Positions 21,331 through 32,897 of a DNA stretch of 64,000 nucleotides are shown one piece after another. Position 1 is the first letter of the stretch. Every line of letters starts with the position of its first letter. The stretch covers positions 241,331,994-241,395,993 of the forward strand of contig NC_066584.1 in the NCBI RefSeq assembly GCF_024323335.1, given 5' to 3'. The stretch comes from Lathyrus oleraceus (taxonomy: Eukaryota > Streptophyta > Magnoliopsida > Fabales > Fabaceae). The translations under genes and the position numbers were made by a program. The notes below the pieces were generated by a model. It was not told where the DNA came from and searched no databases. It saw nothing but the letters and a program-made list of their open reading frames with translations.

Positions 21331-21474
21331 AAACAAATAACAATGAAGGGAAAGGTACATACTTGAAAAATGGAAATAGAAAGAACATGGTTTCCCCCCC
21401 ATACTTAAACTAAACATTGTCCCCAATGTTTTAAAGAAATGAAATACAATATGGAAAGGAAAAAGAAACTACAA
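20402..21474 (-). other. Element C copy 2 3' untranslated region with T36 run
   Basis: As 9167-10216 but with 36 consecutive T at 21291-21326. No supported gene. Confidence 0.75.
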
Positions 21475-22344
21475 CTAAGGCTGCCTTCCGCCTCTGGTTC
21501 TTGGGCCAGGTGATCTCTGACGTAAGTCTAAGTTGTCGAACCTGCTGAACAACTCAGTAAACCGCTGGTCGGTTATGGCATTCCTAGCATCCTGTTGTTG
21601 TTGCATTTGACGCATCATCTGCATCATCTCGACATTCTGTGCCTGCATACCATCAATAGCATCCATGATGTCGTCGTTGGTTGCAGGCCTTCTTCGTCGA
21701 CGACGTTGGGAGGATGGGCCAGTTGCATTATCGGAAGGGTTGAGCGGGGCGGATTGTTGTGCAGGAGGCTGATCACCTTGCTCCATTTCTTCAAACTCGT
21801 CTGTGGGCGGGTTTGCTTGTGAAGGCTCGGTGGTTTCGGGAGCATTTAGATCATAGAGGAGGCGGTTGCGGTTTGTGACATCGGTCAGGGCCATGTTGGG
21901 TAGGACAACGCTTGGGATGGTCTGGTTGTTCACCATAAGATAATATCCTCCTCCTACTCTATTCTTAATCATGCGGCTGGATCGACAGTAGTTGATGTCC
22001 ATAAATAGGGGAGGTAGGGAGTCTAAGGTTTGGAGTCGGTCCCCTAAGTTTAAGCCAAGCGCAATGGTGGTGATTAATCCACCAATTTCAAAGGGTTGGC
22101 GGCCTCTAGCACATAAGGTGCGGATATGATGAAGTAGAAAAGAGGCAGCGTTTACCTTAGCAGTCGGTTCGAAGACGCATTCGAGGAAGAATAGTTCTTT
22201 TGCGTTGACCTTACTGTTGTTTGGTCGTCCAAAAACTGTGTTTTGTAGGATCCGGAGAAAATATCGGATGGTTGGGTTATGTATGTGGGTAAATGTGAAT
22301 AAATGGGGAAGATAAAAAATGAAGGGTGTAACGTTCGTCTCCAA
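21475..22344 (-). pseudogene. Element C copy 2, second ATHILA-type ORF (N-terminally truncated)
   Basis: Same 289-codon frame as at 10217-11086, with two amino-acid changes (F to I in QPFEIGGL, and A to T in VNNQTIPS). It again opens at a TTG shortly after a stop, so the missing ATG is a family trait and not damage to one copy. Remaining open through the array's history is compatible either with constraint or simply with youth. A spliced mRNA supplying an upstream exon would be needed for translation. Function unknown. Confidence 0.7.
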
Positions 22345-22460
22345 CGGCTATGTAACGTTCACCTAGTCAGAAAGGTGTTACGCTCGTCACAGGGGTGTGA
22401 CGCTCATAACAGGCTCTTGGCGTGCCGTTCGTCATAGATTGTGTGACGCTCGTCACACAT
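22328..22460. repeat. Internal TGACG palindrome cluster, copy 2
   Basis: Same as 11070-11202; one palindrome has CTCATAAC in place of CTCGTAAC. Confidence 0.8.
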
Positions 22461-22824
22461 TCTTTTTGGCAAGGCTTCAGTAGCGTTCTACAGAATTACT
22501 TTGGTAATGGATTTATTTTTATTATTTTGTTTTGTTTTTAGATTATCTTATATTGCTAATTAATTTATCTTGCATGCTATTCTACTTTGCATAATATTGC
22601 ATGAATAATTCAATAGGTTATAAGCAGCAACAGTAGAGAATATAATAACTATTGCATAATAAAATTAAATAAATAGCTTCAATAAAATGATCATAATGTA
22701 ATATTGGAAAGAAAGAAAAAGAAACAAAAGAAATGTGAAAAGGAAACAAATGCGAACATGAATTCAAATAACATTAATGAATAATCTAACTTAAAACTAG
22801 ATAGCTAAGAAAAATAACTAAATT

Positions 22825-24123
22825 CTATCCATCTGCACGATCTCTGGCCGGAGGAGCAAAAGAGTTAACACGGTGTAGCAACTCGTGAAACTGATCTGTC
22901 ATACTGCTCATGTATCCTAGAACTTCGTGTCTCATGTCAGTAAATTCTTCTCTGAGGGCGTCTTGTTCTGACATCAAAGCTTCAATGGCGGTGTTATAAT
23001 CAGTTCCGGGCATATGATGCCGGAGGTCGGATATTGCTGATTCTTCGGTCTGAACAGGCTGAGGAGGAGGGTCAATATCATAATAGCCAGATGGTGTCTG
23101 AGGGTCAGATTCAGCATAAGGGATCTGGTCATTGTAAATCTCATAGTCATCACAAATCTCATAGTCCTGGATGGATTCAGTGGATCTAGCAGGAGTGGGG
23201 GTTTCGTTCAGATTGTAGAGCCAGTTGTTGCGGTCATGAATACTAGTCCTAGGATCGGGTAAGGTAAATAGGCAAAGAACTTGGTTATTAATAATAAGCT
23301 CAAACTCATCAGATCCTAGGTTTGCTATAAACAAGGTGTTGAAGAGGAAGGGTATACTCATAGTAGTAATGCCACAAAAAGGGTTTAGGTCGAGAATCGG
23401 CTGACGTAACCCGATAGCGTTACCAATCATGGTTATCAGACCGCCTATTCTAATGGGTGCTCGCTCATCTTGGATAAGGTGGTCTAAATTTGCTAGCATA
23501 AAGGTGGCACCGTTTACTGGACGGTTCTGAGAAGCACAGAAAAGGATGAAGAGTTCATCACGTGAAACTGAAGTGCTGTTTGGCTTCTCTCCAAATAAGG
23601 TGTGGGTGAGGATCCCATGGAAGTAATGGAAGGCCGGGTTGTGAATGTTTCCAGGGAGAAACTCATGGTCCTCGGGTTCATCATTTCCAGTCAAACTACC
23701 CCAAAAGTGTTCAAGTTCTCTATACTCAAAAAGTTCTTCCTGGCTTACTGTGAATGTGTCAAAGGAGGTAGGAAAACCCAATAGGTTTGTAAAGTCTCTA
23801 ATATTAAATTGGTACTCCATGTTGAACATTCTGAACTGGATAAAACCTCTGCTAATTCCTTTTCCACGGCTGGGTAGGTAGATTAATGAGCTAAGGAATT
23901 CTAGTGTGAGTCTCCGGTAGGTGGCGAAATGTCTTAGGATAGGGGATGTCTCCCATCCTATCTTATTCAGCAAATACAGGACACTTTCTCTTAGTCCAAG
24001 GGCAGTCATAGCCCAATCATCAGCATATAAACTAGGTAGCATCTCTCTAGTGGCTAGTTCGTCAAACTTTTGTTTCTGAGCCATTCCTCTGAATTTGATA
24101 CCCATACGATCAATATGTCCCAT
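22825..24123 (-). CDS. Element C copy 2, first ATHILA-type ORF (432 aa, intact)
   Basis: ATG at 24123, giving 432 residues. Residues 1-190 carry KFRGMAQKQKFDELATREML, SLYADDWAMTALGLRESVLYLLN, RRLTLEFLSSLIYLPSRGKG and FNIRDFTNLLGFP, the pattern of the ATHILA ORF-1 family downstream of pol in Athila elements. Residues 190-300 (NPAFHYFHGILTHTLFGEKP ... GGLITMIGNAIGLRQP) are paralogous to the second ORF. The C-terminus is acidic with YEICDDYEIYNDQ and a final helical segment. I see no signal peptide or transmembrane helix, so an envelope role is not supported by sequence. It sits 270 bp after pol on the same strand. This is the only undamaged ORF of its kind in the array. Confidence 0.85.
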   Translation of the reverse strand: MGHIDRMGIKFRGMAQKQKFDELATREMLPSLYADDWAMTALGLRESVLYLLNKIGWETSPILRHFATYRRLTLEFLSSLIYLPSRGKGISRGFIQFRMFNMEYQFNIRDFTNLLGFPTSFDTFTVSQEELFEYRELEHFWGSLTGNDEPEDHEFLPGNIHNPAFHYFHGILTHTLFGEKPNSTSVSRDELFILFCASQNRPVNGATFMLANLDHLIQDERAPIRIGGLITMIGNAIGLRQPILDLNPFCGITTMSIPFLFNTLFIANLGSDEFELIINNQVLCLFTLPDPRTSIHDRNNWLYNLNETPTPARSTESIQDYEICDDYEIYNDQIPYAESDPQTPSGYYDIDPPPQPVQTEESAISDLRHHMPGTDYNTAIEALMSEQDALREEFTDMRHEVLGYMSSMTDQFHELLHRVNSFAPPARDRADG

Positions 24124-24395
24124 CTGGTTAGTGTTAGCTAGAGAAAGAAAACACGAGTTTTAGTTAGGATTTGGCCAAATGCCGAAAGAAGAAAAAAAGT
24201 TGTTATTATTATTATTATTATTATTTATTTTTTTTGAATTAAATAAATCAGGAATGAATACTAAACAGAAATTAAAAGAATAATTAAGGAAGAAATAGAA
24301 AATGATAATAATAGAATAAGAAAATAATAAAATAATTGTGGGTTGTCTCCCACTAAGCGCTTTGTTTAAATGTCGCAAGCTCGACAAAGAAACTG

Positions 24396-26396
24396 TTAAG
24401 TATAATCTATTGATCCTGGGGGCATTTCGTCTAAGTGTAGGATTTGCGAACCTTCGTTGGTTTCCGCATAGTGATAGTGTTTTAGACGTTGCCCGTTTAC
24501 GGTGAACGGTTCCGTGGATTTGCCTTTAATTTCTATCGCTCCACTGGGAAGATGTTAGTGATATGAAAAGGACCTGACCATCTGGATCGTAGTTTTCCCG
24601 GGAATAACTTTAGTCTAGAGTTAAATAAAAGGACTGCGTCGCCTTGCTTGAAGATTTTCCTTGATATACGCTTGTCATGCCATTGTTTTGTTCTTTCTTT
24701 GTAGATTCTGGCATTTTCATAGGCGTCTCTTCTGAGTTCCTCTAATTCGTTTATGTCAAGGATTCTCTTTTCGCCGGCGGCCTTATAGTTTAAATTCAGA
24801 TTTCTAATGGCCCAATAGGCCTTATGCTCTAACTCTACCGGGAGGTGGCAGGATTTTCCATAAATGAGCTTAAATGGGGTTGTCCCTATGGGGGTTTTAT
24901 AAGCAGTTCGATATGCCCACAAAGCTTCTGGTAATTTTAATGACCAATCTTTCCTTGAAGTGGCGACTGTTTTTTTCTAGTATCTGCTTGATTTCTCTGT
25001 TAGATACTTCCACTTGTCCACTGGTCTGAGGGTGGTAAGGTGTCGCTATCCTATGTCTCACGCCATATTTAAACAATAGTTTTTCGAGTACCTTGGATAT
25101 AAAGTGCGATCCCCCATCACTGACTACTATTCTTGGGATTCCAAACCTCGGAAATATTATATTCTTAAAGAGTCTAGTTACTACTCGGGTGTCATTTGTT
25201 GGAGAAGCTATAGCTTCGATCCATTTTGAAACGTAATCTACTGCCACGAGTATGTATTTGTTACCGAAAGAGGATGGAAAAGGTCCCATGAAGTCTATTC
25301 CCAACACGTCGAAAATCTCTACTTCCAAAATACCCTTTTGTGGCATCTCGTCACGTCTAGATATGTTTCCTGTGCGTTGGCATCTGTCACATTCCTTAAT
25401 AGCCGCATGTACGTCCTTCCATATAGTTGGCCAATAAAAGCCGGCTTGTAGGATTTTAGAGCAGGTCTTGGATGTACTTGTGTGTCCACCATAAGGAGCG
25501 AAGTGGCAGTGTTGGATTATATTTTCTACCTCTTCTTCGGGTATACATCGACGGAAGATACCATCGGGGCCTCTTTTGAAAAGTAAGGGATCATCCCAGT
25601 AATAGTGTTTTATGTCGTAGAAGAATCGTTTCTTCTGCTGGTAAGATAAAGTAGGTGGAATTATTCCGGCGGCTAAATAATTGACGAGATCAGCGTACCA
25701 TGGTGTGACAGATATAGCTAAGGTGGTTTCTACTGGCTTGTCAGAGTTATTCTCTTCCAAAGTAGCTATAAGTTTATCGTACGAGAAATCATCATTAATT
25801 GATGTTCTTTCTGGTTCAAGGTTCTCAAGTCTAGAGAGGTGGTCTGCTACTACGTTTTCAGTTCCTTTCTTATCTTTTATTTCTAAATCGAACTCTTGTA
25901 GCAACAAGATCCATCTTAGGAGTCTAGGTTTAGCATCTTTTTTTGTTAAGAGGTACTTGATAGCGGCGTGATCAGTGTAAACTATTATTTTGGCTCCGAC
26001 CAAGTAGGAACGAAATTTATCTAGCGCAAATACCACTGCTAGGAGTTCTTTCTCGGTAGTGGCGTAATTCATCTGCGCTTCATCTAGGGTCCTACTTGCG
26101 TAATATATAACGTGAAGCTTTTTATCCTTTCGTTGTCCTAAAACAGCACCTACAGCATAATCGCTGGCATCACACATTATTTCGAATGGTTCATTCCAGT
26201 CGGGTGTCTGCATTATGGGTGCGGAGATCAATGCTTGCTTAAGCGTTTGAAATGCTTTTAAACAGTTATCGTCGAATATGAATTCAGCATCTTTCATCAA
26301 TAGTCCGGTTAAAGGTTTAGTTATCTTAGAGAAGTCTTTGATGAATCGTCGGTAAAAACCGGCGTGTCCTAAGAAGCTTCGTACTTCTCTCACGGT
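24396..26396 (-). pseudogene. pol: Element C copy 2 pol, late RT, RNase H and integrase, frameshifted
   Basis: Downstream part of gag-pol after a one-base loss near 26397 (TTCTGGGGG versus TTCTTGGGGG in copy 1). The 498-codon frame includes [22 protein letters not shown], RNase H ([20 protein letters not shown]), the integrase HHCC finger ([12 protein letters not shown] ... CDRCQRTG) and the D-D-E core ([24 protein letters not shown]). The W before GIDFMGP in copy 1 is L here. The frame is lost at the same A7 run as in copy 1 (24975-24981), and once more by a missing G near 24546. Stop equivalent to copy 1 at 24396. Confidence 0.88.
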
Positions 26397-29300
26397 TCTG
26401 GGGGTTGAAGATTTTCGATTACCTCTATTTTGGCTTTGTCTACTTCAATTCCTCTGTTCGAGATGATGTGTCCTAAAACAATTCCTTCTTGTACCATAAA
26501 GTGGCACTTCTCCCAGTTAAGTACTAAGTTTACTTTTACACATCGCTCAAGAACTCTTTCTAGGTTTTCAAGGCATTCTTCAAAACTTTGTCCGTATACT
26601 GAAAAGTCATCCATAAATACTTCCATGATGTTTTCGAGAAAATCGGCGAAAATTGCCATCATGCATCTTTGAAAGGTTGCAGGAGCGTTACACAGGCCAA
26701 ACAGCATTCGTCTATAAGCGAAGGTACCAAAAGGGCACGTGAACGTTGTCTTTTCTTGGTCATCAGGGTGAATTGGTATTTGAAAGAAGCCTGAATAACC
26801 GTCTAGATAACAGAAATGTGAATGTTTTGCTAATCGTTCTAACATCTGGTCAATGAATGGTAGAGGGAAATGATCTTTTCGGGTTGCTTTGTTTAGTTTC
26901 CTATAGTCGATGCACATTCTCCATCCCGATTCGATTCGTTTCGTTATAGTTTCCCCTTTTTCGTTTTCAATAACGCTTATGCCTCCTTTCTTTGGTACTA
27001 CGTGTACAGGACTAACCCATTTGCTATCAGATATAGGATATATAATGCCTGCTTCTAATAACTTGGTTATTTCCTTCTTTACTACCTCACTCAGGATCGG
27101 ATTTAGTCTCCTCTGGTGTTCTCTAGAGGTTTTACAGTCTTCTTCTAGCATGATGCGGTGCATACAAATAGAAGGACTTATTCCTTTAAGATCGGTGATG
27201 TGGTAACCTAGTGCGGTTGGATACTTTCTTAAGATATGTAGGAGTTTTTCTGTTTCGAGTCTTCCTAGGTCTGCATTAACTATCACAGGCCGTTCAAGTT
27301 CTAAGTCTAGGAATTCGTATCTCAGATTTTTGGGAAGTGTTTTCAGGTCAAGGGTTGGTTTGTTAAGACATTGCGTAGGGTCCGGTGTTATTGCTAAACA
27401 TTGATTAGATCTGTCTTCTACAAGGTAGTCAGATGATTTGTCTTCTACTAACTCTGCTTCTTTTATGCATTCATCGATGATATCCATGAAGTAACATGTA
27501 TCTTCTATTGCAGGTGCTTTCAAGAATTGGGAAAGAATGAACTCAATTTTCTCTTCACCTACTTCGAAGGTGAGTCGTCCTCGTTTTACGTCTATGATTG
27601 CACCGGCAGTTGCTAAGAACGGTCTTCCTAGTATAATGGGTGTAATATCATCTTCTCTAATGTCCATAATTGTAAAATCAGTTAGAATGTAGAATTGACC
27701 TATGCGTACGGGAACGTTTTCAAGAATTCCTACAGGATATTTTATGGAGCGATCTGCTAGTTGCACAGACATTTTGGTTGGTCTTAATTCTCCCATTTCC
27801 AGTTTCTTACATATGGATAAAGGCATAACGCTAATTCCGGCTCCTAAATCGCATAAGGCTTTGTCGATGACAAATTTTCCTATGTGACAGGGTATAGAGA
27901 AACTACCCGGATCCTTGAGTTTAGGAGGCATGTTTTGGATTATAGCGCTACATTCGGCAGGGAGTGTAACGGTTTCGCTATCTTCAAGTTTCCTCTTATT
28001 AGAAAGAATTTCTTTTAAGAATTTGGCATATGAGGGCATCTGCGTAATAGCTTCGGTGAACGGAATTGTAACGTTTAATTGTTTAAGGAGATCAACAAAT
28101 TTTCTAAATTGGCCCGCATCTTTGGTTTTAACCAGCCTTTGAGGGTAAGGGATAGGTGGTTTATAAGGTGGTGGAGGTACATAAGGTTCCTTCTTTTCTA
28201 TGGTTTCCTTATTACTCTCTTCCTTTTCCTTAGGTTCGCTTTCCTCAGTTGATCTTTTAGGGTTTTGGTTTTCTGTCCTTGGATCAGACGGTCCTTCCAC
28301 TTCCGTTCCACTTCTTAATATGATTGCATGAGCGTGGCTTCTCGGGTTAGGTTGGGGTTGTCCAGGGAATGTACCAGTTGGGGCAGCAGTAGGCGCTTGT
28401 TGTTGAGCTACTTGTGATATTTGTGTTTCCAGCATTTTGTTATGGGTAGCCAGGGCATCTACTTTGCTTGCTAGTTGTTTAAGTTGTTCGCCAGTGTGTA
28501 CATTCTGGTTTAAGAAATCTTTATTGGTTTGTTGTTGGGAAGCTATAAAGTTTTCCATCATGATTTCCAAGTTGGATTTCCTAGGGGCGTTATTGTTAGG
28601 CACGGATGGGTTCGGTTTCTGATATCCCGGAGGTATAGCTGGGGCTTGATTTGGAGATTGTCCAGGTGCGTACAAAGCATTATTACTTTTATATGAAAAG
28701 TTTGGATGGTTCTTCCAATTTGAGTTATAGGTATGCGAGTAGGGGCTTCCTTGAGCATAGTTCACTTGCTCTGCTTGGATTCCTGTCAAGAGTTGACAAT
28801 CCATAGGAGTGTGACCTTGGATTCCACAGACCTTGCAATTCTGAGTTACAGCAGCCACGGCGGCTGGAGGTGATACATTTAAACTTTCAATTTTCTGGAC
28901 CAAAGCATCCACTTTTGCATTGACGTGATCAAGGTTACTTATCTCGTACATGCCAGTTTTCGTTTGAGGTTTTTCCACCATTGTTCGTTCGGTTCCCCAC
29001 TGATAGTGGTTTTGGGCCATGCTCTCGATAAGCTGGTAAGCATCCGCATAAGGTTTGTTCATTAATGCACCGCCTGCAGCGGCGTCTATTGTTAACCTTG
29101 TGTTGTACAAGAGACCATTATAAAATGTGTGAATTACTAACCAGTCTTCCAAACCATGGTGTGGGCAAAGTCTCATCATGTCTTTGTATCTTTCCCATGC
29201 TTCGAAAAGAGACTCGTTGTCTTTCTGTTTAAATCCGTTTATCTGGGCTCTTAACATAGCCGTTTTGCTTGGCGGAAAGTATCGGGCAAGAAAAACTTTC

Positions 29301-29797
29301 TTCAACTCGTTCCATGTGGTGACAGAGTTGGAAGGGAGAGACTGAAGCCATCTTCTAGCGCTATCTCTTAATGAGAAAGGAAAAAGACGAAGTCGAATTG
29401 CCTCTGAAGTGACACCATTAGCCTTAACAGTATCAGCGTATTGGACAAATACGGATAAATGAAGGTTTGGATCCTCGGTAGGATTTCCAGAGAATTGGTT
29501 CTGTTGCACTGCCTGCAACAACGAAGGTTTAAGTTCAAAGTTGTTTGCTTCGATTGCGGGTGGAGCAATACTTGAATACGGCTCATCTTGTGATGGAGCG
29601 GCGTAATCTCTAAGAGCACGAGCTGGTTCTGCCATCTCGGGTATCGAAGGGAAAATGTTTTTGAAATCAGGAAATTCTACAGGAGGGAGATTGTTTGCAG
29701 CACGATATTCCTGGATTTGTCGTAGGACTCGGAGATATAGTTCGATATCGTTGATTCGTAAATAGAGCGGTTCGCCTTGTGAGCGATTGCGTGGCAT
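26390..29797 (-). CDS. gag-pol: Element C copy 2 gag-protease-RT polyprotein (frame ends after RT core)
   Basis: ATG at 29797 ([11 protein letters not shown]), 1135 codons. Gag, zinc knuckle ([14 protein letters not shown]), protease ([13 protein letters not shown]) and RT with FMDDFSVYG are present as in copy 1. It then runs out at ENLQPPEP because of a one-base deletion. Differences from copy 1 are few, for example [11 protein letters not shown] here versus [11 protein letters not shown] in a highly conserved RT motif; that change alone would probably impair the enzyme. Upstream are a short leader and the primer site at 29885-29902. Confidence 0.9.
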   Translation of the reverse strand: MPRNRSQGEPLYLRINDIELYLRVLRQIQEYRAANNLPPVEFPDFKNIFPSIPEMAEPARALRDYAAPSQDEPYSSIAPPAIEANNFELKPSLLQAVQQNQFSGNPTEDPNLHLSVFVQYADTVKANGVTSEAIRLRLFPFSLRDSARRWLQSLPSNSVTTWNELKKVFLARYFPPSKTAMLRAQINGFKQKDNESLFEAWERYKDMMRLCPHHGLEDWLVIHTFYNGLLYNTRLTIDAAAGGALMNKPYADAYQLIESMAQNHYQWGTERTMVEKPQTKTGMYEISNLDHVNAKVDALVQKIESLNVSPPAAVAAVTQNCKVCGIQGHTPMDCQLLTGIQAEQVNYAQGSPYSHTYNSNWKNHPNFSYKSNNALYAPGQSPNQAPAIPPGYQKPNPSVPNNNAPRKSNLEIMMENFIASQQQTNKDFLNQNVHTGEQLKQLASKVDALATHNKMLETQISQVAQQQAPTAAPTGTFPGQPQPNPRSHAHAIILRSGTEVEGPSDPRTENQNPKRSTEESEPKEKEESNKETIEKKEPYVPPPPYKPPIPYPQRLVKTKDAGQFRKFVDLLKQLNVTIPFTEAITQMPSYAKFLKEILSNKRKLEDSETVTLPAECSAIIQNMPPKLKDPGSFSIPCHIGKFVIDKALCDLGAGISVMPLSICKKLEMGELRPTKMSVQLADRSIKYPVGILENVPVRIGQFYILTDFTIMDIREDDITPIILGRPFLATAGAIIDVKRGRLTFEVGEEKIEFILSQFLKAPAIEDTCYFMDIIDECIKEAELVEDKSSDYLVEDRSNQCLAITPDPTQCLNKPTLDLKTLPKNLRYEFLDLELERPVIVNADLGRLETEKLLHILRKYPTALGYHITDLKGISPSICMHRIMLEEDCKTSREHQRRLNPILSEVVKKEITKLLEAGIIYPISDSKWVSPVHVVPKKGGISVIENEKGETITKRIESGWRMCIDYRKLNKATRKDHFPLPFIDQMLERLAKHSHFCYLDGYSGFFQIPIHPDDQEKTTFTCPFGTFAYRRMLFGLCNAPATFQRCMMAIFADFLENIMEVFMDDFSVYGQSFEECLENLERVLERCVKVNLVLNWEKCHFMVQEGIVLGHIISNRGIEVDKAKIEVIENLQPPEP

Positions 29798-29884
29798 ACA
29801 AATCAACGAAAGAAAGAATTGAAGAAAAAGAAACCTTAGTCTCTACAGCGTAACGGAAGAGTTACGATATCGATTAAATAAAAG

Positions 29885-29902
29885 TCCCCGGCAACGGCGC
29901 CA
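29885..29902 (-). promoter_or_regulatory. Primer-binding site of element C copy 2 (Asp-tRNA type)
   Basis: Identical to the copy 1 site, six bases inside LTR 3. Confidence 0.88.
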
Positions 29903-29908
29903 AAAACT

Positions 29909-31640
29909 TGATCGCTCGACTTCGTGAGTCGAGAATGGGGTACAAACTGCAAGTGCACAGTTCTATCGCGTAGTTTTAAAAGATATCGATCCCACAGGGA
30001 CTTATGAATCGATATACCGTTATCTAAGGTTACTTCGTAAAGCTAAGGTGGATAATGTTTGATTGTTTTGGGGAAAAAGCTAAAAACTAAACTGAGATCT
30101 AGATTAAATATTAATAAAGCGGATATCGGTATGTAGTTCGTCGTAATTAGGGAATCAATCCTTTGTCGGTCTCTTGGTTTTAAAATAAATCTTTTCAGTT
30201 GACTTTATTGATTAAAAGTTTTATCTCAAACTCTCGCTCTGTTGAATAAACCATGATTTTATGTTAATGTAGCTGTCACTTATAATTAAGTCAAAAACCA
30301 TTTTTTGAAAGCAATACAATCCATAGAAACTCTTTTCAAGAAAACACTGACCGTTTAAACACCCTTATCTCAAACTCTCGCTCTGTTGACTTAGGTTATA
30401 TAATTAAATTCGAATGCTTAACTCTCGTCCTCACATTCAATCTTTAAAAATACTTTTTGGAAAAGATCGGAATTTAATTAACTCTAAAACTTGCTCTCGC
30501 CCTGATCTAGAATTAATGTCTAATTTACACTGTCCAGTTAAAACCTCAAACTCTCGCTCTATTGATTTTAACTTCTTTATGTCTTTTACTTTCGTAAAAA
30601 CCTTTGTTATTAAACCTGTAAATTGAGACCGTAAAAAGAGTGATTTTAATTTTAAATTTAGTTAAACCGACTTAGTCCTGATCCCTTATTCCGCTTACTT
30701 TACATACCGATATCTAAGCGAATTAGCCAGACATGCTAAACAAACTAAAATACTTATCATGCATAAACAGACTCATCCCAGGAAGATAATATAAATAAAT
30801 AATAAAACAAAGCATTAAATAATAACTAAAGAACCTGAATAAGTTAAACAGTAGTCTTGAACACTCCACCACAAGCCGGTAGGATTTGTTCTTGGATTCT
30901 TCAATTAAACAACAAATTAAAACGAAGGAAATAAAAACTAGATTCTAACGTAAGGTTAGATCCGGTAAAAAGGTACACAATAGTTTCCGGTGTAGAAACT
31001 ATTGTGTGAAAAGAATTGACTAAATGCTAAAAAGGAAAATAGAAATTGCAAGGGAAATAGTGTAGAACTCGTAAAAATAATAAAGAAACAATGCCTAAGC
31101 TGCTGGAAAAGAAAATATGCAAAAGCGAAAACGGCAAAGAAAATTGTAGAAAAACGTGGAACCCTTTTAGGTTTGGCAAGTGGCCATTTATATTGGTGCC
31201 TTGAGTAACTGCTTCCGCTTCCAAAGGTCTTCAACGTGCAAAGTATTTAGGCGTGGACATCGGCTTCAACTCTCCCTCAACGTCTCTGAAGCGTTGCTGG
31301 CGCCAAAAATGTAGGGGACTGGTGTGACGTTCGTCACACAATGTGTGACGTTCGTCACAGGAGTGTGCAAGGCGTGACGCTCGTCACAGCCTCTGTGACG
31401 CCCGTCACAGGCACAGCACCTGTGTTCTTGTACTTTGGGCTGGGCTTTGACATTTGGTTCATTTTCTCTCTTTTTGCACCTCCTTTTCTTCCATTTTTAC
31501 TTGCGCTTCAAAATAAGCCACCTGAGACAAATAGGAAGAAAATACCGCATAATATCTAATAAAATGAAGTGAACTGGAATAAATAATGATAAAATTTAAT
31601 TGAATTAAGTCCTAAAATATGATATAATTTCATGTTATCA
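29909..31640 (-). repeat. Element C LTR 3 (5' LTR of copy 2), 1732 bp
   Basis: TGATCG...TTATCA followed by the ACAAC duplication. It carries private changes including GGAAGATAAT, ATTGTGTGAAAAG, GGCCATTTATA (in the TATA box) and GCTGGCGCC. As the outer 5' LTR it would drive copy 2 leftward. Confidence 0.93.
31322..31409. repeat. TGACG palindrome cluster in U3 of LTR 3
   Basis: Same four palindromes over 88 bp as in LTRs 1 and 2. Confidence 0.9.
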
Positions 31641-32095
31641 ACAACTAAAACTACTTTTCACACCTCACACCTTTTCAAAACATCTTTTAGAAAATCACCA
31701 CTTGGTATACATTCATGCTAGAATCATTACCGAGTTATATTTTTCTAAACAACTTTCAAAACTAAACGAGATAACCACTTTGTATACATTCATACTAGAA
31801 TCATTACAAAGTTAAATTCTCTTTTCAAAACATCTTCTAAACAATTCACCACCACTTTTTCCAGACAAACATAAGTGATCAAGCAATTAAGAGCCCATGG
31901 ATAACCATGGATACAAAGGGTGCTAACACCTTCCCTTTGTATAATGTACCTCCCGAACCCAAAATCTAATTAAGGTCTTTCCTGTTCTTTTCCACCTTTC
32001 CTTATTGGATAAAAGAAAAGTCGGTGGCGACTCTTGCTATCCGCGACATTTGCTTTACAAAGCAAAAACACAAAAAGTCAGTTCACCGTATGACA
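31641..32095 (+). repeat. Element B 5' LTR, second part (after element C)
   Basis: Starts with the ACAAC duplication and repeats the 312-bp segment (31641-31952), then runs to the LTR end ACCGTATGACA at 32095. Aligns to 38727-39181. Confidence 0.92.
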
Positions 32096-32099
32096 GAAC

Positions 32100-32117
32100 T
32101 GGCGACTCTACTGGGGA
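32100..32117 (+). promoter_or_regulatory. Primer-binding site of element B (Arg-tRNA type)
   Basis: TGGCGACTCTACTGGGGA, four bases after the LTR. It differs from element A's site (TGGCGACTCTGCTGGGGA) at one position. Arg-tRNA priming is known for Ogre elements. Confidence 0.85.
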
Positions 32118-32897
32118 ATTAAAGAGAGGTTACCTTAAAAAACAAGATCACTTATTCAAATTGTCTGATTTACTTTTAAGGGATTGCTTGGGTGTTTTAT
32201 GCTTGAGTGAAAGATCCTACACCCGGATCTAGTGTACCTTAGGTAAGTAGCAATAGATCATCGCGACTATCCGGCGTATACTGGAATGGTTAAAATGATG
32301 GCTACGGTTAATGTGACACTTTGGATGTCCTGATGTTCCTCATGTTTACTTGAGGAAAAATTTGGCTTCCGCGTGGTGTCATCAAAGCATTAACCAGACC
32401 TTTAGAACCCTAATTGACTCATCCTAGCCATTAGAAAGTAGTGAGATAACTGGCTTCGGTTCCGACCGAGGTTGGTTGAGACTCGATACTACACTCCTTG
32501 AGATTGGACTTTAGGGAAGCTTTGGTCAACCACTTGGTGTTGCACTAAAGTGGACTTAAAGGAAGGTCAATGATTGGAGATCCTTCTAGAACCCGGTTAC
32601 TATTCTAGGACAAGTTGAACCAACCAAACTTCAGTGGGGAGGGTACTTACCTATGGAACTCATGCAAGCCTTAAAACCTAGGAATGATTGTTGTGTGACT
32701 TGCTTGTTACTTATTTAACATCATAACATCATAACATCATACCGTCATAACATCATAACATCATGACATCGTGGCATTGTACTAACCATTTCAAGGACTT
32801 TAAACATTGAAAACATTTCATACATTGCATAGCATAACATTGCATAACAGGTATTCTAAGGGATCAGTGTTCTCACGGTTTTCCTCCAAACAGAAAA
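32118..32897 (+). other. Element B 5' untranslated leader
   Basis: About 780 bp with no supported gene. It includes a short (AACATCAT)n repeat at about 32718-32771. No ORF1 equivalent is present, unlike element A. Confidence 0.75.

Larger units (their letters stand above)
7423..31640 (-). mobile_element. Element C: tandem Athila-lineage retrotransposon array (LTR-internal-LTR-internal-LTR)
   Basis: Three copies of a 1.73-kb LTR (TGATCG...TTATCA) at 7423, 18661 and 29909 enclose two 9.5-kb internal regions that look about 99% identical by eye. A single 5-bp duplication at the outermost ends shows one insertion, later duplicated. A minus-strand reading is set by the primer sites (18637-18654, 29885-29902) and purine tracts (9152-9166, 20387-20401). 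A unit is about 13 kb with gag-pol followed by two ATHILA-type ORFs. Lineage is called from FMDD in RT, DLGAG in protease, the Asp-tRNA-type primer site and the third ORF. Confidence 0.93.

Noticed and set aside
7418..31952. A 312-bp target site duplication for element C
   Set aside because: A normal 5-bp ACAAC duplication is present at both ends; the 312-bp repeat needs a separate event.
32718..32771. (AACATCAT)n as a telomere-like or functional repeat
   Set aside because: Only about six imperfect units, not a telomere motif; an ordinary microsatellite in the leader.
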